A stretch of 43,864 nt of DNA, from contig NZ_MJIL01000071.1 of NCBI RefSeq assembly GCF_001939735.1, positions 1 to 43,864 on the forward strand, written 5' to 3'. This document shows, piece by piece, positions 1-8,798 of this stretch (the first letter of the stretch is position 1; every line of letters begins with the position of its first letter). Source of the stretch: Photobacterium proteolyticum (lineage in GTDB: Bacteria > Pseudomonadota > Gammaproteobacteria > Enterobacterales > Vibrionaceae). Both the position numbers and the translations under genes were made by a program. The notes below the pieces were generated by a model. The model was not told the origin of the DNA. It saw nothing but the letters and a program-made list of their open reading frames with translations, and did not search any database.

Positions 1-610
1 GTGGTTACTGTGGGCTTAGTTTTATCCAGCGTGGCCGTGTCCGTCACCGCCGCCGCGGCATTGCCCGCGCTGTCGGTCACTGTCACCGACAGCGTCAGGG
101 TACCGTCGTTCAGGTTACCCAGGTTGATATTGTCGATGCTTTGCGTCGCTGACGTCAGGGTGCCGTTGCCGGTCACATCAGTCCCGCCGTTGGAGCTGGA
201 GATGGTATAGCTATAGCTGGCCCCCACCTCGCCCCCGGTAAAGCTGAAGCTTGCCGAGCTGGCTTCAGAGCTGTTGTAGCTAGTGTCATTCAGCGCCACA
301 CTGTGGCCGCTCGGCACCGCGGTATCCAGCGCACTGGCTGCCGTCACCGCTGTCGCCGCATTGCCCGAGGCATCCGTAAGCGTCACCGACAGTGTCAGAT
401 CACCGTCATTCAGGCCGCCCAGGTTAATGTTGCCGATACTTTGCGTGGCTGACGTCAAGGTCCCGTTGCCGGTCACATCAGTCCCACCGTTTGAGCTGGA
501 GATGGTATAACTGTAGCTGGCCCCCACCTCGGCACCGGTGAAGCTGAACGAGGCGCTGCCTTTCTCCGAGTCGCTGTAGAGGGTATCGCCAAAGGCCACG
601 CTGTGGCCTG
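1..610. repeat. Tandem 300-bp repeats encoding Ig-like domains
   Basis: Two consecutive copies align with a period of exactly 300 bp: 'ccggtcacatca' occurs at 169 and 469, and 'ctgtggcc' at 301 and 601. Copies are highly similar at DNA level, so the number of units may vary by recombination. The array probably continues left of the window. Confidence 0.85.
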
Positions 611-2909
611 TCGGCGCTGCAGAGTCTATAGTCACAGCCAAAGTCGACGAAACAGACGTATTCCCTGCCGTATCTGATATCATTGCTGATATATTGTGTA
701 CGCCAGTCGTTAATGCTGAACTAGGAGTAATACTCCAAACACCACCACTCACCACTGTATTGCCAACGGAGCCATCAACACTAGAGAATAGTGTAACGGT
801 ATCACCATTTGTACCGGTGCCAGTGAACGTCGGAATGTTGTCGTTAGTTATGTTATCCGAGTTTGAGGAGCCAGAATCACTGCCCGTACTCAGATCTGGA
901 GTGCTTGGTGTACTCGGTGCGATATTGTCCAAAGTAATATTAGTGCTATCACCAGTTGAGGTGTTACCAGCAATATCAGTCTGGGTGGCCGACACCGTCA
1001 GTGTACCGTTATTAAAACCGCTGACATCCAGCTCACTTCCGCTCAGCGTCCAGTTGCCCGAGCCGTCGGCGATGACCGTACGGCTCACCGAGCTGTTAAA
1101 GTCGGTAATGGTCACCGTCACACTGTTGCCAGCCTCGGCCCCAGAGCCGGCGATCAACACATCGTTGTCTTCTGCTGCATTAACGATGCCATCACCCTCA
1201 ATCGGCGTGGAGATGCTCGGGGCGCTTGGCGCTGTGTTGTCCAGGGTGATACTTTGCGTGGATGCCACCGAAGTGTTGCCCGCCGTATCGGTCTGGGTGG
1301 CTGACACCGTCAGGGTGCCATTGTTCAGACCACTGACATCCAGCTCGCTGCCGCTCAGGGTCCAGTTGCCCGAGCCATCGGCGGTCACGGTGCGGGTGGC
1401 GGTATTGTTGTTATCGGTGATGGTCACGGTGACACTATTGCCTGACTCGGCCCCAGAGCCTGTGATCAGCACATCGTTATCTTCCACGGCATTGACGATG
1501 CCGTCGGTTTCTATTGGGGTGGTGATAGTCACGGCGGATGGCACTATTGTATCAATGGTGACACTCAGCGCGCCGGATGCCGGGCTAACGTTGTTGCTAT
1601 CAGAAGCCGCTTTTGCTGTGATTGCGTGCGTCACACCAGCCGCGAGTGTGCTGGTCGTGATCTGCCAGTTTCCGCCGGTTGCAGTGCCCGTACCAATAAC
1701 AGTTGCGCCCCCATCCACTTGATCACTATATAAAGTAACAGTCGAGCCACTTTCAGCAGTCCCACTCAACGTCAGAGTTGTATCGCTAGTGATGTTATCG
1801 CTGTTTGATGTACCGGTATCCGAGACAGCATCCAAATCCGGTGTAGATGGCGCATCCGGCGCAGTACTCACCGTGGTAAAGCTGAAGGTGGCATCGTCAC
1901 TGATCCCGGCAAAGCTATTGCCTGCGGTGTCATCAACGGCAGTGGCATCAACGCGGATGGCATAGCTTTTACTGCCAGTTAAGTTGTTGGTGGGATTGAT
2001 ATAAATTTTATCGTTGGTAATGCCTATACGCCCAGCCGAAGGCGCTGTGGTGGTGCCATCACTCTCGGTGGCAACATCAAACACCTCAAAGTCACTGCTA
2101 TCGGTCACATTACGAATGGTGATATTGCCGCTGCCAAGCGCGATATTTTCATCAAAGTCGATAACAATATTATTGCTGACAGAAACATTAGTAGCGTTGT
2201 CAATTGGCGTCGAGTTACTGCTGTCAAAAACGGGTGGGGTTAAATCTGATGTAACTGAAGATTCAAAGTCTATAGTATCGATAATGACAAAAGTCACATT
2301 TGAACTTTGGCCTGACGTGGTAAATCGTACCTCATCAATATTGCCCCATTGGTTATCAAACGAAAGTATACCATCGTTGTAGTTGGTATTTTTAGTATAA
2401 GTAACTGAACCACTGCTATCCGATTGGGTAAAGTCTATCGTATCAGAAACAATACTGTTGCCATCTTTGTAACCTGTGATGGTTACTACATGATTAATGG
2501 TATTCGTTACTGTGGATGAATCTGTTATCGAGCCGGCCTCCATTGAAACCAGTTTAAACTCATCACCACCGCTAGATTTAAAACGGAAATCAATATCACC
2601 CACAGAGGCATTAAAACTACCACTATCTGATAAGTGATACAACAACGCATTATCAGCATTTGCACTATCAATTATCCCAAAACGATCACGGCCATCGATA
2701 GAGTCATTATATCTGGCCATTTTTCCAAAAGCCGGGGCAGCGCGAGAGTAATCGACGCCATCAAACGTGGTTGGATTAGATAATAACGCGGGGCCACCAT
2801 TTTCAAAGGTGACATCATTCGGCGGCGTTGCAACTGCCACGGCAGGTACTAAAGCCACTACGGTCAATCCAACTGCAACCATTGCCTGTGTAATTTTATT
2901 TAATCTCAC
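1..2909 (-). CDS. Giant secreted Ig-like repeat protein, 5' part (C-terminus outside window)
   Basis: The frame is open for 969 codons and continues past the left edge, so only the N-terminal part is present. The GTG start at 2909 is preceded by GGAG seven bases upstream, with an in-frame stop just before. It gives a signal peptide (about residues 1-27, ending AVAVA). Next is a stretch of about 180 residues without a recognised domain, then an SbsA-like Big_5 Ig domain (about 195-305). Several bacterial Ig-like domains follow, of the kind in BapA-type adhesins: a pair with the signature NAVEDNDVLITGSG at a 312-bp period, then a pair with GHSVA...GGTDVTGNGTLT at a 300-bp period. Family knowledge points to a cell-surface or secreted adhesin/biofilm protein. 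The export route, usually shown by the C-terminus, cannot be seen. It lies downstream of the collar-protein operon but has its own leader. Confidence 0.85.
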   Translation of the reverse strand, partial: MRLNKITQAMVAVGLTVVALVPAVAVATPPNDVTFENGGPALLSNPTTFDGVDYSRAAPAFGKMARYNDSIDGRDRFGIIDSANADNALLYHLSDSGSFNASVGDIDFRFKSSGGDEFKLVSMEAGSITDSSTVTNTINHVVTITGYKDGNSIVSDTIDFTQSDSSGSVTYTKNTNYNDGILSFDNQWGNIDEVRFTTSGQSSNVTFVIIDTIDFESSVTSDLTPPVFDSSNSTPIDNATNVSVSNNIVIDFDENIALGSGNITIRNVTDSSDFEVFDVATESDGTTTAPSAGRIGITNDKIYINPTNNLTGSKSYAIRVDATAVDDTAGNSFAGISDDATFSFTTVSTAPDAPSTPDLDAVSDTGTSNSDNITSDTTLTLSGTAESGSTVTLYSDQVDGGATVIGTGTATGGNWQITTSTLAAGVTHAITAKAASDSNNVSPASGALSVTIDTIVPSAVTITTPIETDGIVNAVEDNDVLITGSGAESGNSVTVTITDNNNTATRTVTADGSGNWTLSGSELDVSGLNNGTLTVSATQTDTAGNTSVASTQSITLDNTAPSAPSISTPIEGDGIVNAAEDNDVLIAGSGAEAGNSVTVTITDFNSSVSRTVIADGSGNWTLSGSELDVSGFNNGTLTVSATQTDIAGNTSTGDSTNITLDNIAPSTPSTPDLSTGSDSGSSNSDNITNDNIPTFTGTGTNGDTVTLFSSVDGSVGNTVVSGGVWSITPSSALTTGVHNISAMISDTAGNTSVSSTLAVTIDSAAPTGHSVAFGDTLYSDSEKGSASFSFTGAEVGASYSYTISSSNGGTDVTGNGTLTSATQSIGNINLGGLNDGDLTLSVTLTDASGNAATAVTAASALDTAVPSGHSVALNDTSYNSSEASSASFSFTGGEVGASYSYTISSSNGGTDVTGNGTLTSATQSIDNINLGNLNDGTLTLSVTVTDSAGNAAAAVTDTATLDKTKPTVT
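960..1560. repeat. Tandem 312-bp repeats encoding Ig-like domains
   Basis: A second family of near-identical units. 'ctgacatccagctc' occurs at 1021 and 1333 (period 312 bp, 104 residues). Each unit encodes the signature SGNWTLSGSELDVSG. It is distinct from the 300-bp family further left. Confidence 0.8.
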
Positions 2910-3249
2910 TTCCCTGCTCCAACAGTTTCTGTTTTATCTTAATTTCACTATCAAACTCACAACCTACAAAGGAAGTACAATAACCGATATCTTTCAATTG
3001 ACTCAAATTCTCAACTCAATTTAACGAGTGGATGTATACTTTCTGAAATAACGAGTAGCTGGACCCTTATTTACAAGAAACCCGGATTTAGGGTAACAAC
3101 TGATACGCTAATTATGGTATTACAGCTCATTACACCTATATTCCCTCAGCGCTCAAACAAACCTTGTAATCACAGTCAGAGGCCACTGAGTATTTAAACC
3201 CTCAATTGGGGTACCAGGGGTGGGAGTCCCCCTGGAAAATACAGCTAAC
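2910..3249. other. Intergenic leader of the Ig-like gene
   Basis: 340 bases without a supported gene, between the collar gene stop and the Ig-like gene start. It contains a short inverted repeat, CCAGGGG (3214-3220) / CCCCTGG (3229-3235), just after the collar stop. There is no T-run, so it is at best a weak terminator or an RNA-end-protecting hairpin. I looked for a c-di-GMP-I riboswitch, which often precedes adhesins in this group, and did not recognise one. Confidence 0.5.
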
Positions 3250-3897
3250 TTAATTACGGCTCGGATAAATCCCATCAATACTGATGGCATAGTTCATAAC
3301 CTTACTCGGCGGGTTAATCGGGAAAGAAAGACCTGATCCCGTAGCACCAATGGACACATTTGGCGCAGGAATGTTACTTGCGTCAACAGTAACCGTAACG
3401 GAATCACTTGCCATCGTTGTATTTTTTGCTTTTGAATAGGCTTTTTGTATCGGGGTCACATCAAAACCACTCGGAGTGCCACCGGTTGCCCAGTAGGCAT
3501 TTTCCGCATCATTGGTGTCCCCTGTTCCATTAAAGGCATTAACCTTAGCTTGTCCTGCCAGAACTGCTCCAGGACTACCCTGGGAGGTTGCCACCGCAGG
3601 ATGACTGTGCATAGGAAGATTCTCAATATACAATGCTTGAGTCTCAGAACCATAAAAATAACCCAGATACCTGGGTTCTAAACCTGGTCCAGTGCCTTGA
3701 CCTACCGCAACCCGACCACGTAAGTCAGGTATGCCAAATGTAGCTCTTCCATCTCCTCCATGAAATGTACCTAACAAAGAAAACAATGCGGTGTATGATT
3801 GGATACTTTCATTCTGGCCGTAACACAAAACAAAACCACGTGGGGCAAAGTTAAATCCATATAGCTCAACTTCTCCTAAAAAGGCTTCTGTACTCAT
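3250..3897 (-). CDS. Phage tail collar-domain protein (microcystin-dependent-protein type)
   Basis: 215 residues. The N-terminus (FLGEVELYGFNFAPRGFVLC) is the classic opening of small collar-domain proteins of the MdpB type. It is followed by the collar core (LFSLLGTFHGGDGRATFGIPDLRGRV) and the LPMHSHP motif near residue 100. The C-terminal part is rich in small polar residues and ends in NPPSKVMNYAISIDGIYPSRN-like sequence, typical of the family. I chose the second ATG because AAAGGA lies six bases before it; the first ATG abuts the SD. It is the last gene of the five-gene operon, 15 bases after the formyltransferase. No tail genes surround it, so it is not part of a phage. In this context it may be the substrate of the upstream modifying enzymes (inference). 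Confidence 0.85.
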   Translation of the reverse strand: MSTEAFLGEVELYGFNFAPRGFVLCYGQNESIQSYTALFSLLGTFHGGDGRATFGIPDLRGRVAVGQGTGPGLEPRYLGYFYGSETQALYIENLPMHSHPAVATSQGSPGAVLAGQAKVNAFNGTGDTNDAENAYWATGGTPSGFDVTPIQKAYSKAKNTTMASDSVTVTVDASNIPAPNVSIGATGSGLSFPINPPSKVMNYAISIDGIYPSRN

Positions 3898-3912
3898 TTT
3901 CATTCCTTTGGC

Positions 3913-4839
3913 TCAAGATAATAGAACACCCGCTTGCAACCCAACCATTTGGGCAAAGCGGTACCCATCAAAAACACCTTGTGGCGTCGCAACAATATCC
4001 AGCTTGGCAGCACTCTCTTTAGTCGCTACCACCAAGCCTGAATTCAATCCCACTTCAATCACCGTACCCGGCGCTATACCTGCCAGATTCAGTTTCTGCT
4101 TGCTTGCTTGTATAAGCTGAATTTCATTAGCGTTAAAACGGATCCGTACACTTGCGAAATCCCCACTCCCGGCTCGAGCCATATTTACGATCTCTGTTGC
4201 AGTGTGTTGCTCCCAGTTCACGACAAGCTCTTCCGGTTGAGGAAAAGGCGCAGATGGATACTCGCCACTTTCCTGTGGCCGCCATTCAATTGTTTGGTTG
4301 TCCAATTGCTCAATAAATTGGTGTAACAATTGCGGAATAAACTGGGCACTCTTTTGATAAACGCACATCAGATTTTCAAAAGGGTGAATCGGCATATCGA
4401 GTTGTACACCAACCTCCCCTGAATCAATTTCTGTGGTTACCTTATGTACCGTCAGTTGGATACTGGATAGGCCATGCCTAACCTGCCAATATAAAGGCAT
4501 TGGTCCTTTATACTTAGGTAAATCACTGGGATGGATATTATAAATATCATGATGAAAGTAATTGAGCAGTTCTTCACTAAGTATGTGGCGAAATAAATAC
4601 ACCATGCCATAACTTGCCGATAACGCATCCAGCTCTGCAATTAAGGGAACGGCATTCGTTGTCGAATACTTGAGTACTTTTATATCCAGCTGTTTTAAAA
4701 CCTGAGTCAGTTGTAATAGATCTGGATTTGGTTCTGCATCAAACAACACAACACACGCCAAGCGCCCCTGTGTCTGTAAATACTGGATGGCCGGTAGCGA
4801 AAAGCTACTACCGGTGAAAAATGCGAATTTCCCTGTCAT
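3913..4839 (-). CDS. Formyltransferase-family enzyme (Fmt/ArnA type)
   Basis: 308 residues. It has a formyl_transf N-terminal fold with the catalytic triad visible: N101 and H103 in NIHPSDLPKYKG and D139 in TEIDSGEV. A short Formyl_trans_C-like domain (about 225-300, PGTVIEV...LVVATKE) follows. The family transfers a formyl group from 10-formyl-tetrahydrofolate to an amine, on Met-tRNA, amino sugars or peptides. Sequence and context argue against the housekeeping methionyl-tRNA formyltransferase, which normally pairs with def. The ATG at 4839 has AAGGA upstream and lies 7 bases after the preceding stop; a longer frame to 4914 would overlap the upstream gene. The acceptor substrate is unknown. 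Confidence 0.8.
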   Translation of the reverse strand: MTGKFAFFTGSSFSLPAIQYLQTQGRLACVVLFDAEPNPDLLQLTQVLKQLDIKVLKYSTTNAVPLIAELDALSASYGMVYLFRHILSEELLNYFHHDIYNIHPSDLPKYKGPMPLYWQVRHGLSSIQLTVHKVTTEIDSGEVGVQLDMPIHPFENLMCVYQKSAQFIPQLLHQFIEQLDNQTIEWRPQESGEYPSAPFPQPEELVVNWEQHTATEIVNMARAGSGDFASVRIRFNANEIQLIQASKQKLNLAGIAPGTVIEVGLNSGLVVATKESAAKLDIVATPQGVFDGYRFAQMVGLQAGVLLS

Positions 4840-4846
4840 GCTTCGA

Positions 4847-6088
4847 TTATCCTTTTGTTGCGATGAAGCCAGGAAGGCCTGTAAGTTGATAATAAAACTG
4901 CACCTTTTCACCACTGCTTACCACAAAATCATGAGGATTCATGGCTCTGGGCTGCATATCCACATAAAAGGTCATATCCGGACAAGGATGAGTAATTCCG
5001 GAATCATACTGACCGACAGATTCACCAGCATATGTCTCAATATGAGCGTAAATCGCCAGGATCCGATCTTTCATATCCGCAACACCGGTAGGAAGCGCTA
5101 TCTTATTTGCCTTGACGACTTTCACACCACTTTGTAGCTCAATCTCAGCCATGCCCAGCAGACTGGATTTAGTAATTTTAAAAATCTCGCCTAATTCGAT
5201 CCGATCAGCTTGGGCTTGCTCTGACAGATTATCAGAGTGAGTATATTCCGTCGTTTTCCATTGTTGATTAAACTCAGTTTCGCCATGAATTAACATTCCA
5301 CGCACCGATATTTCTTTCGGAATTAGCCAGCCATCAATGGAGAGAAACTGGATCAAATGCTTTGCAATACTTAGTTGCCCTTCTTTTGTAAAACCATGCT
5401 GCATAGCCTCCAGCACCAGCAGATCGATATCATGTTGAGGGATATACTTAGTTGCATCCTGCTCAACAATCTCCTCAATATAATCACTGATAGAAAGATC
5501 TGCGACAAGCTGGCGAAGGGCTATTATTGCTCCTGGCTGAATATCAACTAAAGTCACTTTTAGTTGCTCGCTCGTAATATTTCCCTGTTCTTTATAAAAC
5601 TGCAACAACGGCAACAATAACGGAGCGAATGGCCCACAAGCAGGATATAAAATATGAATTTGTTTTTTATGTTTTAACTGCCCTTTAACTGCTTTATCAA
5701 CACCGCGGGCAAACCCACTTATACGGTAGATATCTTTAATCGTGGTACGGCAATTTAACGGGGACATAATTAACCCCGATTCGCTCACGAACTGATAAGT
5801 TAATAGTTCCTGGCTAAGCTCAGCCTGCGCCATAGACAAAACGGCACAGTCGTACATGTCCGTAAACAACTTGGTTAATGTTTGATGTTCTACTTTTTCT
5901 TCTAGCAAAACAGCTTCAATCGCTTTGGTAAAACTCTTCTGCAATAAGTCTCGTCGCTCCCAATCAGACAACTTAGCTTTAGTCAAAGACTCTAGCTGTT
6001 CTCTCAGCGAGTGTTTCAATAAATCATCCACTACAGGTTCAGCAAAACCGAGCTGCTGAGCTTGTTGCTGCTGTTTTTGTCTTATCAT
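4847..6088 (-). CDS. SAM-dependent methyltransferase, PRMT-like
   Basis: 413 residues. After an alpha-helical, glutamine-rich N-terminus (about 1-140) comes a Rossmann methyltransferase domain. Motif I is ILYPACGPFAPLLLP (146-160), the acidic beta2 end is VDI (181-183), the adenine-site Asp is in DATKY (211-215), and motif IV is DLLVLEAMQHGF (222-233). A mixed C-terminal beta region follows (about 255-413). The VLEAM element sits where protein arginine methyltransferases have their SExM double-E loop. It resembles the C-terminal half of the hydroxylase-methyltransferase fusion in the same operon, so the two are probably paralogues. It starts 20 bases after the propeller gene. The substrate is unknown, and small-molecule methylation is an alternative. 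Confidence 0.75.
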   Translation of the reverse strand: MIRQKQQQQAQQLGFAEPVVDDLLKHSLREQLESLTKAKLSDWERRDLLQKSFTKAIEAVLLEEKVEHQTLTKLFTDMYDCAVLSMAQAELSQELLTYQFVSESGLIMSPLNCRTTIKDIYRISGFARGVDKAVKGQLKHKKQIHILYPACGPFAPLLLPLLQFYKEQGNITSEQLKVTLVDIQPGAIIALRQLVADLSISDYIEEIVEQDATKYIPQHDIDLLVLEAMQHGFTKEGQLSIAKHLIQFLSIDGWLIPKEISVRGMLIHGETEFNQQWKTTEYTHSDNLSEQAQADRIELGEIFKITKSSLLGMAEIELQSGVKVVKANKIALPTGVADMKDRILAIYAHIETYAGESVGQYDSGITHPCPDMTFYVDMQPRAMNPHDFVVSSGEKVQFYYQLTGLPGFIATKG

Positions 6089-6108
6089 TCTAATTCACTT
6101 ACTTATCA

Positions 6109-6852
6109 CTAAACCTGAAATGACCAGACTTGGTCTCCACTATTACCACCAACCACCACGATAGGATCCCGACCATCAATACTTTTCACCATCTGTACCG
6201 GGTTTAATCGTGCCCGCCCGTACTGGCGTACAAATTGGTTGTCGGGTGTGAATACTTTGATTTGTCGTGCCCCCGAATCCCAGACATGAATATTGCCCAG
6301 AGAATCTATCGTGAGTGAACCTGGCCCGTTTAGCTGCTGCGGTTTATCAATACCAAACTCACCAATAGCCTGGACGAAAGCCCCGTTTGAGCTTAAGTGA
6401 GTAATAGCGTGCTGGCCGGTAAACAGCGCAAATACATCGCCGCTTTCGCTCACGGCAAAGTCTTTTAATATGCCTAATTGGTCACTAAATGGGATTTCGA
6501 ATCGAGACTGCAAAGAGGCCGAATCATAAACGTGTATTGAAGACTCGTTCTGGTATGAAAGATATAAGAGATCCTGATATCGACGCGCCATTCGAAGCTG
6601 GCGTGTCAATGTCAGCGTCTCACCTTGTGGCGCTTCAACGGCAAAAGTTGGCACGTTGATTCCCAATGCAGCAACTTGCTGCTCGGTCAAGCGACTGCAA
6701 TTATCTTGAGCGGCACCGTCTGTTGATAATTGATTATTGGCAAATACCGGTGCTGATAATCCCGCGACACTGGCCACGCCCAAAGCAGCAAAGCCCGTAC
6801 CGATAATCTGACGACGTTGCTGATCTAATTCTGCAGGTGATCCTTTTCGCAT
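6109..6852 (-). CDS. Tat-exported NHL-type beta-propeller protein
   Basis: 247 residues. A twin-arginine signal is visible: R13-R14 in QQRRQIIG, then a hydrophobic stretch ending SAPVFA (about residue 38). The mature part has propeller repeats such as GILKDFAVSESGDVFAL and LNGPGSLTIDSLGNIHVWD (NHL style), each followed by a strand like QIKVFTPDNQFVRQYG. No catalytic site is seen, so it is probably a binding or scaffold protein in the periplasm or beyond. Its ATG shares one base with the stop of the hydroxylase-methyltransferase gene (TAATG), with GAGG upstream, so translation is probably coupled. Only one propeller-sized domain fits; assembly into a full propeller may need few blades or dimerisation. 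Confidence 0.75.
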   Translation of the reverse strand: MRKGSPAELDQQRRQIIGTGFAALGVASVAGLSAPVFANNQLSTDGAAQDNCSRLTEQQVAALGINVPTFAVEAPQGETLTLTRQLRMARRYQDLLYLSYQNESSIHVYDSASLQSRFEIPFSDQLGILKDFAVSESGDVFALFTGQHAITHLSSNGAFVQAIGEFGIDKPQQLNGPGSLTIDSLGNIHVWDSGARQIKVFTPDNQFVRQYGRARLNPVQMVKSIDGRDPIVVVGGNSGDQVWSFQV

Positions 6853-8492
6853 TATTCTTGACCCTCGATTGCTGTCGTATCAGTGGTTAATGGTGTAAAC
6901 GATAAGGTGTAGCCCGGCTCTGAACCTGTCGAATAACCCAGCTGCACAACACCTCTGGCCTTCGACGTCTCAGAACCGCTAATGAATTGCTGCGTCGACG
7001 ATGAAAAAGGGATCACGAAAGGAAGGTTAAGGCTACAGTCATAGCCGGCTAAACTGTGATGCCCATAAACCTTAATCTCGGTGCAAATCTCGATGGCCTG
7101 AATACTACTCTGCTCGGGTAGAGCTGCACTCATGTTCAATGCCTGTTGATTACCGCTAGCGAAATCAGACGCCGTTGCACGATCCAGCCGCCCTTTCGCC
7201 GCTAACGGTATGCGTTCTCCGTTGAGATCTAGCCCATACGCAGACAGCTCAACAGCCTGCGGAATCAATGATCCTGTCGGTTTAAGGGATGATACCAAGT
7301 GCGAGAAAATACTGACCTGCGGCTCTGTCGCCAGCGCTGCCTTCATGGTTTCCGAAACAACCAAATCAAACTGGACTTCAGGCTGCCAACGGGTTGCATC
7401 GGCACAGGTATAAACTGCCACGCGATCTCCCAAGCCAAACGCATCGACTAAAGCTTGGAGCTTCTCCAAGGACTCGGCGTGAATATCGAGCATGGTTACC
7501 TGAAGCTGCTCTGCTGAAAACATCCCCATCAGCGGCAGTAATAAAGTCGCAAAAGGACCGGTTCCGGCATATAACACAGAAACGGGTTGTTCAGGGTGTA
7601 ATCTTTCGCTAATGGCCTGATAGATACCGCGTACAAACACCGCGGTGCGCAACACTTCTTCCGCACACTGCGCCGCCGTTGTCATTGATACCGCCTTCCC
7701 ATAGGGTGTCATGGTAAATTCGGTGTCCAGGAAAATATCGGGGTGCAAGTCCAAAGCGCTCAAATTGGCTAGGCTGGTTGCCAGTTCCCTTACCGGCTGA
7801 CGTAATCCATAACGTTCTTCGTGCGGACAGGACACAATCTGCTCAGCCAACTTAGTTAACCAGGCTTGTCGCTCTGGGACTGAATAATCTGCCAGCTCAC
7901 GATGCTCCGGCAGGCCAAGCATATTTCGCAGCCAGTCGTTGGCAATACAGTCAATCACCACATGGATACGGTCTTTGCTTCCCCGGTGATATACCGCATG
8001 TTCCATATCAGCATTGAGGTACCACAACTCGCCCTCGCTCATATGGGCCGACTCGCCCTCGATGATAAACTCAACATCGGGATCGGTTTGCAGGCAGAGA
8101 TGAAGCCGGGCCTGACCTTTCGAGAAACACAAGCCGTGATCCCGGTGCGGTGCAATTGTTGCTCCTGGGCTCAAGCGCATTAAGCGAACAGAAAGAATGG
8201 GGCAACTTAGCTGAGCGAGAAAAGCGGTAAGTTCCGGGCAGCTCTGTAACGAGGCATAATTATCAAAATCCGCCTCAGATTCTGACTCTTCCAGCGCAAA
8301 TGCCTGCAAGATCGGTGATTGGTCCTGATACTTGGCAAGACCGCGCAATGGGAACACATCCCATTCGCCGTCATAGCAAGCACGGTTAACATGGGCTAAC
8401 CACTCACTATCCGACAGCGCTTCAATAGAAGCCAGCAGGGTTGGAGAGACAGGAAAGTCTAGCGGCAGACGACGGAAACCAATGTCTAACAT
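6852..8492 (-). CDS. Aspartyl/asparaginyl beta-hydroxylase fused to a PRMT-like methyltransferase
   Basis: 546 residues from the ATG at 8492. Upstream TTG 8525 and ATG 8519 are possible but lack a better RBS. The N-terminal half is an Asp/Asn beta-hydroxylase cupin: Fe(II) ligands H116 and D118 (APHRDHG) and H165 (MEHAVYH), and 2-oxoglutarate-binding Arg candidates R129 (RLHLCL) and R175 (DRIHVV). The C-terminal half is a SAM methyltransferase: motif I VLYAGTGPFATLLLP (about 306-320), LDI (335-337), DATRW (365-369) and VVSETM (378-383), the last being the SExM signature of arginine-methyltransferase double-E loops. It is the first gene of the five-gene operon. A single chain could hydroxylate and methylate the same target (inference). 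All metal ligands are intact. Confidence 0.8.
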   Translation of the reverse strand: MLDIGFRRLPLDFPVSPTLLASIEALSDSEWLAHVNRACYDGEWDVFPLRGLAKYQDQSPILQAFALEESESEADFDNYASLQSCPELTAFLAQLSCPILSVRLMRLSPGATIAPHRDHGLCFSKGQARLHLCLQTDPDVEFIIEGESAHMSEGELWYLNADMEHAVYHRGSKDRIHVVIDCIANDWLRNMLGLPEHRELADYSVPERQAWLTKLAEQIVSCPHEERYGLRQPVRELATSLANLSALDLHPDIFLDTEFTMTPYGKAVSMTTAAQCAEEVLRTAVFVRGIYQAISERLHPEQPVSVLYAGTGPFATLLLPLMGMFSAEQLQVTMLDIHAESLEKLQALVDAFGLGDRVAVYTCADATRWQPEVQFDLVVSETMKAALATEPQVSIFSHLVSSLKPTGSLIPQAVELSAYGLDLNGERIPLAAKGRLDRATASDFASGNQQALNMSAALPEQSSIQAIEICTEIKVYGHHSLAGYDCSLNLPFVIPFSSSTQQFISGSETSKARGVVQLGYSTGSEPGYTLSFTPLTTDTTAIEGQE

Positions 8493-8798
8493 TTGACACC
8501 AAGATACAAATAAACACATACACAATGGTAATCAAAGTTCATACTGGCGCAAAATATATAGGAATCAATCGAGATGCAAAGTTCAACATATGCAATGTTG
8601 TTCACACTTTTATCGATGCTCTGAATGTATTGTGATGAATTTATCAACAAGCTATCGGCTTTTTTCGTCCTCACTCCGAGCATCTAGCAAGCCCTAAGCC
8701 AGCCTAGTCCGCTTAAACCCCTAGCCTTTCCCCCTCACTAACTGGTAAAATCCGCCCTCAACAAAAGTCCCAAATATCAACATAGAGAGTTATTCCTC

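Noticed and set aside
694..2382. Long plus-strand frames across the Ig-like region
   Set aside because: Antisense shadows of the repeat protein on the minus strand, which has the signal peptide, RBS and domains.
2910..3249. c-di-GMP riboswitch before the Ig-like gene
   Set aside because: The conserved GGGCAAACC and GCAAAGCC blocks of the c-di-GMP-I class are not present.
3250..3897. Prophage or tailocin because of the tail collar domain
   Set aside because: No other tail, lysis or integrase genes; the small collar proteins of this type occur outside phages and here sit in a metabolic-looking operon.
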